NCBI RefSeq assembly: GCF_001746295.1 | Contig: NZ_MJAH01000014.1 | Span: 121,681-185,680 of the forward strand | Source: Streptomyces sp. LUP47B | Lineage (GTDB): Bacteria; Actinomycetota; Actinomycetes; Streptomycetales; Streptomycetaceae | DNA: 64,000 nt | Direction of reading: 5' to 3' | Shown here: positions 38,625 to 45,456 of the stretch, piece after piece | Layout: each line of letters opens with the position of its first letter | Position numbering within the stretch: position 1 is the stretch's first letter | Made by a program: the position numbers and the translations under genes | The notes under the pieces: model-generated | Seen by the model: only the letters and a program-made list of their open reading frames with translations | What the model was told of the DNA's origin: nothing | Databases searched by the model: none

Positions 38625-38909
38625 ATGCGCAAGCTTCGCAACGTTGCCGTCCTGGTCGTTGCCCTCGGCAGCATCGGCCTCGTGGGTGGCACCGCCCACG
38701 CTGACGGTCATGGCGGGAAGGACGGCGGGGACAAGTTCAAGATCACGCAGAGCTCCAGCTGCCGCTCGCACGACCTGAACCTTGACGTCCTCGGCGAGGT
38801 CAACCTCCTCGGCGGCGTGCTGGGCAACGCCCTCAACGGCGAGGGCAACCCGGGTGCTCAGTCCACCGACATCGGCTCCACGATGGGCTGCAACAACAGC
38901 GCCTTCTGA
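38625..38909 (+). CDS. Small secreted two-cysteine protein, family A (member 2)
   Basis: A 94-residue precursor with signal peptide to about residue 27 (GGTAHA-DG). Mature landmarks are FKITQSSSCRSHDLNLDVLG, ALNGEGNPGAQ and STMGCNN; Cys46 and Cys89 keep the family spacing of 43. GGAGATGAC precedes the ATG, and the same CACCGGAGATGAC leader stands before member 3, so the pair is a recent tandem duplication. A strong terminator follows at 38940. Function is unknown. Confidence 0.78.
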   Translation: MRKLRNVAVLVVALGSIGLVGGTAHADGHGGKDGGDKFKITQSSSCRSHDLNLDVLGEVNLLGGVLGNALNGEGNPGAQSTDIGSTMGCNNSAF

Positions 38910-38939
38910 GGTTCTGACCGGCGCCCAGGCGCCGAACTC

Positions 38940-38976
38940 CGCGAATGGTCCCGGCGCAGGGCCGGGACCATTCGCG
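38940..38976 (+). terminator. Terminator after family A member 2
   Basis: A 15-bp perfect stem CGCGAATGGTCCCGG / CCGGGACCATTCGCG with a 7-base loop, 30 bp past the stop. Confidence 0.85.
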
Positions 38977-39053
38977 TGCCGCCAGGCCTGCCAGGCGGCG
39001 ATGGTTTCGTCGATCAACACGGATCGCGTCCACCTCACTTCACCGGAGATGAC

Positions 39054-39344
39054 ATGCGCAAGCTCCGCACGGCTGCCGTCCTCCTCGCCGCATTCGGGAG
39101 CATCGGTCTCCTGGGTGCCGGCACCGCCCACGCCGACCAGGGTGGGCACAAGGGCGGTGGCGACACTTTCGACATCATGCAGACCAGCAATTGCACGTCG
39201 CACGACACCAACGTCGACATCCTCGGCGAGGTCGGCATCGGCAACGGCCTGGGCGGCAACCTCCTGAACGGCGAGGGCAACCCGGGCGCCATGAAGACGT
39301 CCATGGGCTCGAGCATGGGCTGCAGCAACACGGTCGGCAAGTAA
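39054..39344 (+). CDS. Small secreted two-cysteine protein, family A (member 3)
   Basis: A 96-residue precursor with signal peptide to about residue 27 (GAGTAHA-DQ). Mature landmarks are FDIMQTSNCTSHDTNVDILG, NLLNGEGNPGAM and SSMGCSN. Cys47 and Cys90 are again 43 apart. GGAG lies 6 bases before the ATG. It has its own terminator with a T-run at 39357-39396, so it can be expressed alone despite the upstream paralog. Confidence 0.78.
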   Translation: MRKLRTAAVLLAAFGSIGLLGAGTAHADQGGHKGGGDTFDIMQTSNCTSHDTNVDILGEVGIGNGLGGNLLNGEGNPGAMKTSMGSSMGCSNTVGK

Positions 39345-39356
39345 GACCCACTCTCT

Positions 39357-39396
39357 CCCCGGTGCCCCGAATCGCTGACGGGGTACCGGGGATTTT
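39357..39396 (+). terminator. Intrinsic terminator with T-run
   Basis: A 12-bp stem CCCCGGTGCCCC / GGGGTACCGGGG (one G-U pair) is followed by ATTTTTG, which is unusually classical for Streptomyces. Confidence 0.88.
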
Positions 39397-39430
39397 TGTT
39401 TCGTCGGCAGACCTTCCGCAAAAACCGAAA

Positions 39431-39460
39431 TGCCGGGTCGGGAATCATCCCGGCCCGGCA
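39431..39460 (-). terminator. Terminator of gene 39474
   Basis: A 13-bp stem TGCCGGGTCGGGA / TCCCGGCCCGGCA (one G-U pair) with loop ATCA, just beyond the stop of the minus-strand gene. Confidence 0.8.
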
Positions 39461-39473
39461 TTCGCCGTAGTGC

Positions 39474-39830
39474 TCAGAACTCGATGTGCGGCCTCTTGAA
39501 CTCCCTGGGCTTCTTGTACTCCTTGGGCAGCGGGGCGTTGTTGGAGCACTCCACGACCGGCCCGGCGCTCGTGGCCCCGCCCTCGAGCATCTTGTCCTGC
39601 CAGTCCACCACGTGCGGCTGGTCTGCCGTCGAGCAGTCCTGCTTCTGCTCGAGGGTATGCGCGTTGTCCTTGTCGGTCTGCGTCTCGCTCTTGCGAATAC
39701 AGATGGTGTCACCCTGCGCGGTGGTCGCGCAGTTGCCGTCGTCCGCGTAGGCGAATGGGGCGCCGAGGCAGATCGCGGCGAGACTTGTGACGAGCCCCGA
39801 GACGGCGGCGATCTTCTGCGCAGTGAACAT
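39474..39830 (-). CDS. Small secreted four-cysteine protein, family C (member 1)
   Basis: A 118-residue precursor: signal peptide to about residue 30 (PFAYA-DD), then a mature part with Cys34, Cys44, Cys66 and Cys95 (DDGNCATTAQGDTICIRK, KQDCS, VVECSNN) and a basic Lys/Arg/Pro tail. The start MFTAQKIAAVSG and the GNC...TC pattern match the paralog at 40543. The ATG at 39830 follows AAAGGAAT; upstream frames lack a ribosome site. An inverted repeat GAGCGCAC/GTGCGCTC lies 30-60 bases upstream. No known domain. Confidence 0.72.
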   Translation of the reverse strand: MFTAQKIAAVSGLVTSLAAICLGAPFAYADDGNCATTAQGDTICIRKSETQTDKDNAHTLEQKQDCSTADQPHVVDWQDKMLEGGATSAGPVVECSNNAPLPKEYKKPREFKRPHIEF

Positions 39831-39917
39831 GTGCGGTATTCCTTTACGACGGAGGCCCGAGCGCACGTGCCATCAACGGGTGTGCGCTCGAGCCCGAGAA
39901 GGTCGAAACAGACGGCC

Positions 39918-39961
39918 GCAGCCCGGACGCGTGCCCTGATCGAGCGGCGCGTCCGGGCTGC
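39918..39961. terminator. Hairpin between secreted-protein genes
   Basis: A 14-bp perfect stem GCAGCCCGGACGCG / CGCGTCCGGGCTGC with a 16-base loop, in the 279-bp spacer downstream of the minus-strand gene 40110. It probably terminates that gene. The rest of the spacer holds the promoter of gene 39830. Confidence 0.6.
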
Positions 39962-40109
39962 ATTCGCCACGGGGATTCACTCAGCACACCGTTGAACCCG
40001 CTGAAGCGGTGCGGGACCGAGTCGTTGAGTTCGTGCAATGTGCGTCAGGCTTCCCAGGAACGCGGGTGCGTCCGTTGTGGCGCTGTGCGGATGGGCTTGC
40101 GGCAAGGTC

Positions 40110-40421
40110 TTACTCTTCGCCGTGCTGCTCCTCCGGCTGAGCCTCGGGCTGGGCCTCGGGCTGCTGAGCCTCCGGCTGAGCCTCGGGCTGCTGCTCCTCC
40201 GGCTGACCCTCCGGCTGGGCTTCCGGCTGGCCCTCGGGCTGGGCCTGCGGCAGGGTGTAGTAGTCGCCCCCGAAGGCGACGGCGTTGGCCGACGAGTTGG
40301 CCACGGCGCTGATCGGCGGAGGCGCTTCGCCGTTGTCGCCGGCGAAACCGACGCCGGCACCGAGGGTGGACAGCCCCGCAATCGCTGCCGCTACGACTGC
40401 AGCACGCTGAAACATACGCAT
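40110..40421 (-). CDS. Secreted Gln/Glu/Pro repeat protein
   Basis: A 103-residue precursor: signal peptide to about residue 27, a short segment PPPISAVANSSANAVAFGGDYYTLP, then a run of PEGQPEAQ-type repeats from about residue 59 to the C-terminus. No cysteine and no anchor. The ATG at 40421 follows GAAAGGGTC. The extended acidic repeat suggests a wall or matrix component. A palindrome at 40480-40494 lies about 60 bases upstream. Function is unknown. Confidence 0.72.
   Translation of the reverse strand: MRMFQRAAVVAAAIAGLSTLGAGVGFAGDNGEAPPPISAVANSSANAVAFGGDYYTLPQAQPEGQPEAQPEGQPEEQQPEAQPEAQQPEAQPEAQPEEQHGEE
40122..40247. repeat. PEGQPEAQ-coding low-complexity repeat
   Basis: Imperfect 12-18 bp units encode alternating Pro-Glu-Gly/Ala-Gln in the secreted protein at 40110-40421. 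Confidence 0.7.
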
Positions 40422-40479
40422 GGTTGACCCTTTCTCACCCGGGCAGGACCGCCCGGCTTGGCTACTCAATGTGAGCATA

Positions 40480-40494
40480 TACACACACTGTGTA
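40480..40494. promoter_or_regulatory. Palindromic operator-like site
   Basis: TACACA-CAC-TGTGTA is a perfect 6-bp-arm palindrome in an AT-richer patch upstream of gene 40421. The layout resembles GntR/TetR-type operators. Confidence 0.5.
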
Positions 40495-40542
40495 GCTATC
40501 GAGGATCTGCGTTCCCCATGTCGCGTCGTCGGTTTGTGGGGG

Positions 40543-40881
40543 TCAGCCCAACAGGCCGGTCTCCTCCGGTGCGGTGCCGTTCGCGTCGGGTGCTGTCAAT
40601 GCCGGGGCGGCACAGGTCACCTCGGGGCCGAGCCGGGCCCTGCCGTTGCCCAGGGCGGAGGGCAGTGTCACGGGCTCAACCGGCTTACAGGTCTCCTGGT
40701 GGGGGATGACGCCGTCTTCGGGAATCACTCCCGTGATCCGCTGGGTGCAGGTGAAACCGAAAAGGTCGCGAGTGCAGTTTCCCGGGCCCGCCGCGGCATG
40801 CGCCTGGGTGGTGCCGACGCAGGCCATGAGGAGGCCCCCGGTCAACGCCGAAAGGGCCGCGATCTTCCTTCTGTTGAACAT
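40543..40881 (-). CDS. Small secreted four-cysteine protein, family C (member 2)
   Basis: A 112-residue precursor: signal peptide to about residue 29, then mature Cys36, Cys45, Cys65 and Cys90 (GPGNCTRDLFGFTCTQR, HQETCKP, PEVTCAAP). The start MFNRRKIAALSALTGG aligns with the paralog at 39474. It is encoded 35 bp after the gene at 40917 and is probably in its operon. No recognised domain; likely an extracellular disulfide-bonded protein. Confidence 0.72.
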   Translation of the reverse strand: MFNRRKIAALSALTGGLLMACVGTTQAHAAAGPGNCTRDLFGFTCTQRITGVIPEDGVIPHQETCKPVEPVTLPSALGNGRARLGPEVTCAAPALTAPDANGTAPEETGLLG

Positions 40882-40916
40882 CTGATGCGTTGTCCTTTGT
40901 GGGGGTCCTGCCGAGT

Positions 40917-41162
40917 TCAGCCCTGGAAGGCGGTGTTGAACTGGCCGCAGGTGGTGGCCGTGGTGGTCGCGAGGCCGAGCACGCCGATCGGGACGTTGTT
41001 CTCGGCCACCGTCTGCGGACTGCATTCCTGATAGGGGCGGTAGAGGTTGTTCACCTGCAGCCCCCCGTCGGAGGTGTCGGCGGCGGCGGTGCCGGCGCCG
41101 ACGGCGGACAGACCGCCGGCCGCCACTGCTGCTGCGATCACGACCTGCTGAATCTTGCGCAT
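40917..41162 (-). CDS. Small secreted rodlin-like two-cysteine protein
   Basis: An 81-residue precursor with signal peptide to about residue 28. The mature part is VNNLYRPYQECSPQ, NNVPIGVLGLATTT and TTCGQFNTAFQG. Cys47 and Cys72 are 25 apart, as in the tail of the protein at 37951, which shares NNL-x-RP-x-QECSPQ and NVP. The arrangement resembles a shortened rodlin. The ATG at 41162 is chosen over an upstream frame because the signal peptide begins MRKI there. It heads a small operon with family C member 2. Confidence 0.75.
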   Translation of the reverse strand: MRKIQQVVIAAAVAAGGLSAVGAGTAAADTSDGGLQVNNLYRPYQECSPQTVAENNVPIGVLGLATTTATTCGQFNTAFQG

Positions 41163-41377
41163 GGAACACCTCGTTCGTCGCTCGTACGTCACGATTGGTT
41201 GCCTAGCGTGACTGGACGAATACTAGCAGTAGTCACAGTGGGCACCCGCACGCAACAGGCGTGTTGCTGAGGGGGATAGACCACGCACCACCACCGGGTT
41301 GACGCCAACTGCCCGCCCAGGGAAACGGTTTGCCGAGGGGGGAGGGGCCAACTCGGTTGAAGCAGGAGCGAGTCGTG

Positions 41378-42790
41378 TCAGGTGAACACCGGCTCCGCGA
41401 CCCGCAAGCGACCATGCGCGGGCACGGAGGCGATCACATCCCGCAGTCCTTCGGCGTACCGCCGCACGTTCTTGTGGGCGATCTCGGTGTCCGGGTAGCG
41501 GCAGGCGAACCACAGGCCCTCGTGCAGCCGGTTGACCCAGGCGCACACCTGGTCGCCGTACGACACCCGGATCAGACCGTACGCCCTCTGCTCCGCCCAG
41601 CGGTCCGAGCCGGGGATGAGGCGGGCGTCCACGTACGAGACCATCGAGTACATGTCGGGTGACGTCGGACGGAAGTCCTTGCCGAGCAGCCGCAGTACAC
41701 GGGCCAGCGGAATGCGCGCCAGTGACCGGTTGGCCCGCAACTCGGCGCGGACCGCGACGAGCGCTCCCTCGAAGTCCTGGGCCGCGGGCACCTCGATCGG
41801 GGCGCCGCCGACGTACCAGCCCACGGAATCCGACCACGCCGACTTCAGCCGGGTGTGGAACGGCACGACCGTGCGATAGACCGGCTGTCCGCCCAGTTGG
41901 TGGACGATGAGGCTGGTCGCCGCCAGGATGCCCACCAAACTGCCGCCGTATGGACGGCAGTACTCCTCGAACGCGGCGGCGGCGCTCGCGTCGACGAGTG
42001 GCTCGCACAGCAGCTTCTGGGCGGGCAGTACCCCGCCGGGCCGCACACCGAGATCGACGGGGAACTCCGGGAGCCTTCCGTCGCACCGGCTCACGAACTC
42101 CCGCCAGCGCGCGACGATCGCGTGGGTGTCGTCGATCCCGTCCGCGTTCGCCCGCTCCTGCTCGCAGAAGTCGACGTAACTTCCCACCGGCGTACCGACG
42201 ACGGGCCGCCCCGTGACGCCGGCCATGTACAGCTCGCTGATCTCCTCCGGGATGCGCTGCAGGGAGTAGGCGTCGACATTGGTGTGGTCGAAGGCCATGT
42301 ACACACTGACGGAGTCCTCGCGAACGACCGCCGCATACATGAGATTCGGCCAACCCAGCGCGTCCGCAGCGATGTCGAACCGGCCCTGGAGGTAACTGAC
42401 CAGCGCCTCCGGGTCGGTGAAGTCACCGACCACCTCGCGTTGCAGCGACACGTCCCTCGCGTCGAGCGTGAAGCGCTGCATGTCGTCCCCGGCCCATCTG
42501 AATCCGCTGCGCAGCGTCTCGTGCCGCAGCGTCCAGTCCCGCAGCGCCCCTTCCAGCGCATCGAGGTCCACGCGGCCCGGCAGGTCGAAGGCCGCCCCGA
42601 GCCACGTCGGTACGAACAGGCCGTCCTCACGCACCGATCGCGCCGTCCTGACGTGCGACTCCTGGATGTACGCCGGCGGCCGCGGATCCGGTGGCAGCAC
42701 CGCCGCAGCCGCGACGGTCGCCGCGCTGACCGTCCACTCGACGAGTTGTCCCGGCCGGACCTCGCAGCGCTGCATGTCAGAAATTCGCAC
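41378..42790 (-). CDS. Stand-alone condensation-domain acyltransferase-like protein
   Basis: A 470-residue protein with the chloramphenicol-acetyltransferase-like fold of NRPS condensation domains: VDLDALEGALRDWTLRHETLR near the start, the active-site region YMAFDHTNVDAYS (usual HHxxxDG reads DHTNVDA here, so catalytic His169 and Asp173 are kept while the first His and Gly are changed), and a C-terminal SYVDARLIPG latch. No carrier or adenylation domain is encoded nearby. It starts at the GTG at 42790 with AAGGAGAG upstream. It could acylate or join small molecules or a surface polymer; the substrate is unknown. It lies between surface-protein genes. Confidence 0.85.
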   Translation of the reverse strand: MRISDMQRCEVRPGQLVEWTVSAATVAAAAVLPPDPRPPAYIQESHVRTARSVREDGLFVPTWLGAAFDLPGRVDLDALEGALRDWTLRHETLRSGFRWAGDDMQRFTLDARDVSLQREVVGDFTDPEALVSYLQGRFDIAADALGWPNLMYAAVVREDSVSVYMAFDHTNVDAYSLQRIPEEISELYMAGVTGRPVVGTPVGSYVDFCEQERANADGIDDTHAIVARWREFVSRCDGRLPEFPVDLGVRPGGVLPAQKLLCEPLVDASAAAAFEEYCRPYGGSLVGILAATSLIVHQLGGQPVYRTVVPFHTRLKSAWSDSVGWYVGGAPIEVPAAQDFEGALVAVRAELRANRSLARIPLARVLRLLGKDFRPTSPDMYSMVSYVDARLIPGSDRWAEQRAYGLIRVSYGDQVCAWVNRLHEGLWFACRYPDTEIAHKNVRRYAEGLRDVIASVPAHGRLRVAEPVFT

Positions 42791-43016
42791 GGTGGTCTCT
42801 CCTTCGGCAGAAGACACCAGCTTGATCAAGAGGCCGCCTTGTGGCAGCAGTGGCCGCCGTGTCGCCGTCATTTCAGCAACACGTGTGACACCTCGAACGA
42901 CGAAGCGATCCCTGGGAGACGGCAGGGCGAGGCTGCCTAGTTGAGCACGAGTGTCGCACAACCAGTCTGTGCGGCAGGCGGGTTGGCGACCTTGCATCCG
43001 GTCGAGGGCACAAGAA

Positions 43017-43051
43017 GGGCGGGGCCACCGATCAGTTCGGTGGCCCCGCCC
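43017..43051 (-). terminator. rdlB terminator
   Basis: A 15-bp perfect stem GGGCGGGGCCACCGA / TCGGTGGCCCCGCCC with loop TCAGT, 12 bp beyond the rdlB stop. Confidence 0.88.
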
Positions 43052-43062
43052 TCCCGTCGATG

Positions 43063-43455
43063 TCAGCTCTCGCCGTTCTGGGACAGGACCGACACGTCCT
43101 CCAGCAGGTGCGCCAGCGCGCCGTCCCGCTTGGTCTGCGTGGAGTTCTCGGCACACTGCTGGGTCATGTCGTCCGAGAGGATCGGCACGTCGTGAACGGG
43201 GATGAGGTTGACGACAGGGACGCTGGCGTCGTCCAGAGCGAGGCACGGCTTGTTGAAGGAGCCCTGGATCAGTGCCATCTGGGGGCTCATGTTGCCGTAC
43301 GTGCTCGAGTTGCCGAAGCTCTGCATCGCCCCGTTGCCGTTCGAGGAGACCGGCCCGCCGTCGTCGCCCAGCGCCATCGCCTGCGGAGCCGCGGCAGCGG
43401 CGGCGCCCATGACGGAAGCGGCAATAGCGGCGGTGGCAAAAACCTTCTTGATCAC
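43063..43455 (-). CDS. rdlB: Rodlin RdlB
   Basis: A 130-residue secreted rodlin: signal peptide 1-28, then GNGAMQSFGNSSTYGNMSPQ, FNKP-Cys71, PVHDVPILSDDMTQQ-Cys101 and KRDGALAHLLEDVSVL. It starts at a GTG with AAAGGA upstream. Rodlins form the paired rodlets on aerial hyphae and spores together with chaplins. It is divergent from a second rodlin, as in S. coelicolor; A/B naming is by that gene order. A sigma-BldN-like promoter lies at 43502-43529. Confidence 0.94.
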   Translation of the reverse strand: MIKKVFATAAIAASVMGAAAAAAPQAMALGDDGGPVSSNGNGAMQSFGNSSTYGNMSPQMALIQGSFNKPCLALDDASVPVVNLIPVHDVPILSDDMTQQCAENSTQTKRDGALAHLLEDVSVLSQNGES

Positions 43456-43501
43456 TGGCCAGTCCTTTCGGGGGAAACGTCTGCGTGGGAGCGATCTGGT
43501 T

Positions 43502-43529
43502 CAACTGCATCGGCGCAGCATGGTTTCTC
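43502..43529 (-). promoter_or_regulatory. BldN-like promoter of rdlB
   Basis: On the minus strand, AGAAAC, 16 bases, AGTTGA. From memory the sigma-BldN pattern is CGTAAC-N16-CGTTGA; matches are 4 of 6 and 5 of 6. The -10 lies 47 bases before the start codon. Confidence 0.55.
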
Positions 43530-43630
43530 CCGTTCACTCCGTCGGCCCATACCGGGGACACCTGGCGAGCCTCTTCGGCCCTGGTGTTCAGGTGCACCGG
43601 CATTTCATGCGGGCCAACCGGGTGAATCCC

Positions 43631-43658
43631 CGAAACCAATTCACGAGGGTCCGGTTGA
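43631..43658 (+). promoter_or_regulatory. BldN-like promoter of rdlA
   Basis: CGAAAC, 16 bases, GGTTGA; five of six matches in each hexamer to the CGTAAC-N16-CGTTGA pattern. The -10 lies 44 bases before the rdlA start, nearly the same spacing as for rdlB. Confidence 0.65.
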
Positions 43659-43701
43659 TGAGGCCGTAGGACATGCGTCGCTACGACGAAAGGAAAGCGA
43701 A

Positions 43702-44094
43702 GTGCTCAAGAAGGCAATGGTCGCCGCGGCGGCTGCCGCTTCTGTCATTGGCATGTCGGTGGCGGCCGCGCCCCAGGCGCTTGCCATCGGCGACGACAAG
43801 GGGCCGACCGTGGCCAACGGGAACGGCGCCTCGTCGAAATTCGGCAACTCGGCGACCAAGGGCGACATGAGCCCGCAGCTCTCCCTGGTCAATGGGACGC
43901 TGAACAAGCCGTGTGCCGCCCTGGAGGACATCAACGTCGCCGTCTTCAACGGCATCCCGGTCCAGGACGTGCCGATCCTCTCGGACGACCTGACGCAGCA
44001 GTGCGCCGACAACTCCACGCAGGCCAAGCGGGACGGCGCGCTGTCGCACGTCCTGGAGGACGTGTCGGTCCTGTCGGCGAACAGCGAGAAGTAG
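43702..44094 (+). CDS. rdlA: Rodlin RdlA
   Basis: A 130-residue secreted rodlin with signal peptide 1-28, NGNGASSKFGNSATKGDMSP, LNKP-Cys71, PVQDVPILSDDLTQQ-Cys101 and a KRDGALSHVLEDVSVL tail. It aligns without gaps to the divergent rodlin at 43063. GTG start with AAAGGAAAG upstream. It works with chaplins in the hydrophobic rodlet layer. chpD lies 223 bp downstream in the same direction. Confidence 0.95.
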   Translation: MLKKAMVAAAAAASVIGMSVAAAPQALAIGDDKGPTVANGNGASSKFGNSATKGDMSPQLSLVNGTLNKPCAALEDINVAVFNGIPVQDVPILSDDLTQQCADNSTQAKRDGALSHVLEDVSVLSANSEK

Positions 44095-44317
44095 GCCGCC
44101 TCGCAGGGTGAGGGTGTCGGCGGCTGTGTAGCTCTTTCGGCGGTACGGCGGCGGTATTGTGCGGCCCATCCGAGTGAATTTCGGAGTGTCGTACGTTGAT
44201 TTTCCCTTCTTTGGTCAATTCCTCGTGTGCAGGCTGCTGGTCATGGTGCGAGCCGTACGGCTGTGCTCGCGCGGTTTCGGCCGTCAATGAGGCATGACCG
44301 CAGAGAAGGGAAAGTTC

Positions 44318-44545
44318 ATGAAGAAGACCGCTGCTGTCGTTGCGGGCGTGATCATGGCTCTGGGTGCGGCCACTCCGGCTTTCGCTGACGCGGACGCCCA
44401 GGCTGTCTCCGTCGGTTCCGGAGGATTTCTGTCCGGCAACGTGATCCAGGTTCCCATTCACGCGGCCATCAATCTGTGTGGCAACTCCGTGAACCTCATC
44501 GGGGCCTTGAACCCGACGTCCGGCAATGTGTGTGTGAACGCCTGA
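44318..44545 (+). CDS. chpD: Short chaplin ChpD
   Basis: A 75-residue secreted chaplin: signal peptide 1-24, then one chaplin domain GFLSGNVIQVPIHAAINL-Cys54 and SGNVCVNA with Cys72. AGAAGGG precedes the ATG at 44318. Short chaplins assemble into amyloid films that let hyphae leave the water surface. Named by position between rdlA and chpA as in S. coelicolor. CGTTGA at 44194-44199 is a possible -10, but I find no good -35. Confidence 0.93.
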   Translation: MKKTAAVVAGVIMALGAATPAFADADAQAVSVGSGGFLSGNVIQVPIHAAINLCGNSVNLIGALNPTSGNVCVNA

Positions 44546-44578
44546 CGCGTTCCACACCAGCCGTACGGCTGAGTCATG

Positions 44579-44615
44579 GCCGGCCTTGGACATCTTCGTC
44601 CGCTCCAAGGCCGGC
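44579..44615 (+). terminator. chpD terminator
   Basis: A 12-bp perfect stem GCCGGCCTTGGA / TCCAAGGCCGGC followed by TTT, 34 bp past chpD. Part of the transcript may read through into chpA. Confidence 0.8.
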
Positions 44616-44650
44616 TTTCCCATTTCTTCAAGCAGGAAAGACGATCAAGA

Positions 44651-45343
44651 GTGCGACAGACCCTGAGCAGGGGCATGTTCGCGGCCGCTGCCGCGACGAG
44701 CGTTCTCTCCCTGTGCGGTAGTCCCGCCATGGCCGATTCGCATGCGAACGGGTCCGCCGTGGACTCGCCGGGTGTCGTGTCCGGCAACGACGTGCAGGTC
44801 CCGGTCGACGTGCCGCTGAACGTGTGCGGCAACGCGGTCGACGTGATCGCCGCACTCGACCCCGTTTTCGGCAACGACTGCGCAGCGCGGGACGAGGGCG
44901 GCGAGGACGACTCCTCGTACGGCTCGGGTCAGGATGAGGACGCGGACGGCGGGACCGAGGGTTCGCCCGGCGCCGGCTCGGGCAACGACGTGCGGGTCCC
45001 GGTCGAGGTGCCGTTGAACGTGTGCGGTGACAGCGCAGGTGTGGCCGCCGTACTCGACCCCGCCTTCGGCAACGACTGCGCCGAGGACACCCAGGACGGA
45101 TACGGCGACACCCCCGCGACTACTCCTCCGTCGACCCCACCGCCCGGGGGGAAGAGCACGGGGAAGAGCACGCCTCCCCCCGCCGGCGGCGACCACGTGA
45201 CCCCGCCGCGCGCCGGAGACGACCAGCCCGCTCTGGCCGAGACCGGCAGCGAGGCCCTGGTGGGCACATCGGCCGCGAGCGCCGCGTTGATCGCGGCCGG
45301 AGCCGTCCTGTACCGGCGAAGCCGGGCTGCGTCCCGTCGATGA
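44651..45343 (+). CDS. chpA: Long, sortase-anchored chaplin ChpA
   Basis: A 230-residue precursor with signal peptide 1-28. Chaplin domain 1 (about 39-79) has Cys59 and Cys77. An acidic linker rich in Asp/Glu/Gly follows, then domain 2 (about 105-145) with Cys125 and Cys143. A Pro/Thr/Gly stalk, LAETG (205-209), a membrane segment and a basic tail end the chain. Both domains keep the cysteines, unlike the long chaplin at 35495. It starts at a GTG with AGGAAAG 10 bases upstream. It is anchored to the wall by class E sortase and holds short chaplins. Confidence 0.94.
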   Translation: MRQTLSRGMFAAAAATSVLSLCGSPAMADSHANGSAVDSPGVVSGNDVQVPVDVPLNVCGNAVDVIAALDPVFGNDCAARDEGGEDDSSYGSGQDEDADGGTEGSPGAGSGNDVRVPVEVPLNVCGDSAGVAAVLDPAFGNDCAEDTQDGYGDTPATTPPSTPPPGGKSTGKSTPPPAGGDHVTPPRAGDDQPALAETGSEALVGTSAASAALIAAGAVLYRRSRAASRR

Positions 45344-45378
45344 CACGTGGAGGGTGCCGGCCGCGCACGCCCGGCATC

Positions 45379-45412
45379 CTCCCGGCCGGCCGGCGAGCCG
45401 CCCGGCCGGGAG
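45379..45412. terminator. Terminator between chpA and the flavoprotein gene
   Basis: An 11-bp perfect stem CTCCCGGCCGG / CCGGCCGGGAG between convergent genes, able to act in both directions. Confidence 0.75.
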
Positions 45413-45456
45413 CCATGTCAGGACCGCACGACAGCCGGGGCGCGCGCGGCGTGCTG

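Noticed and set aside
39873..39900. BldN-like promoter for gene 39830
   Set aside because: The minus strand has CGTTGA at 43 bases from the ATG, but the hexamer 16 bases upstream (TTCTCG) does not fit.
41378..42790. Part of an NRPS gene cluster
   Set aside because: No adenylation, carrier or thioesterase domain is encoded within the window.
44171..44199. BldN-like promoter for chpD
   Set aside because: CGTTGA is perfect, but no acceptable -35 lies at 15-17 bases and it is 119 bases from the ATG.
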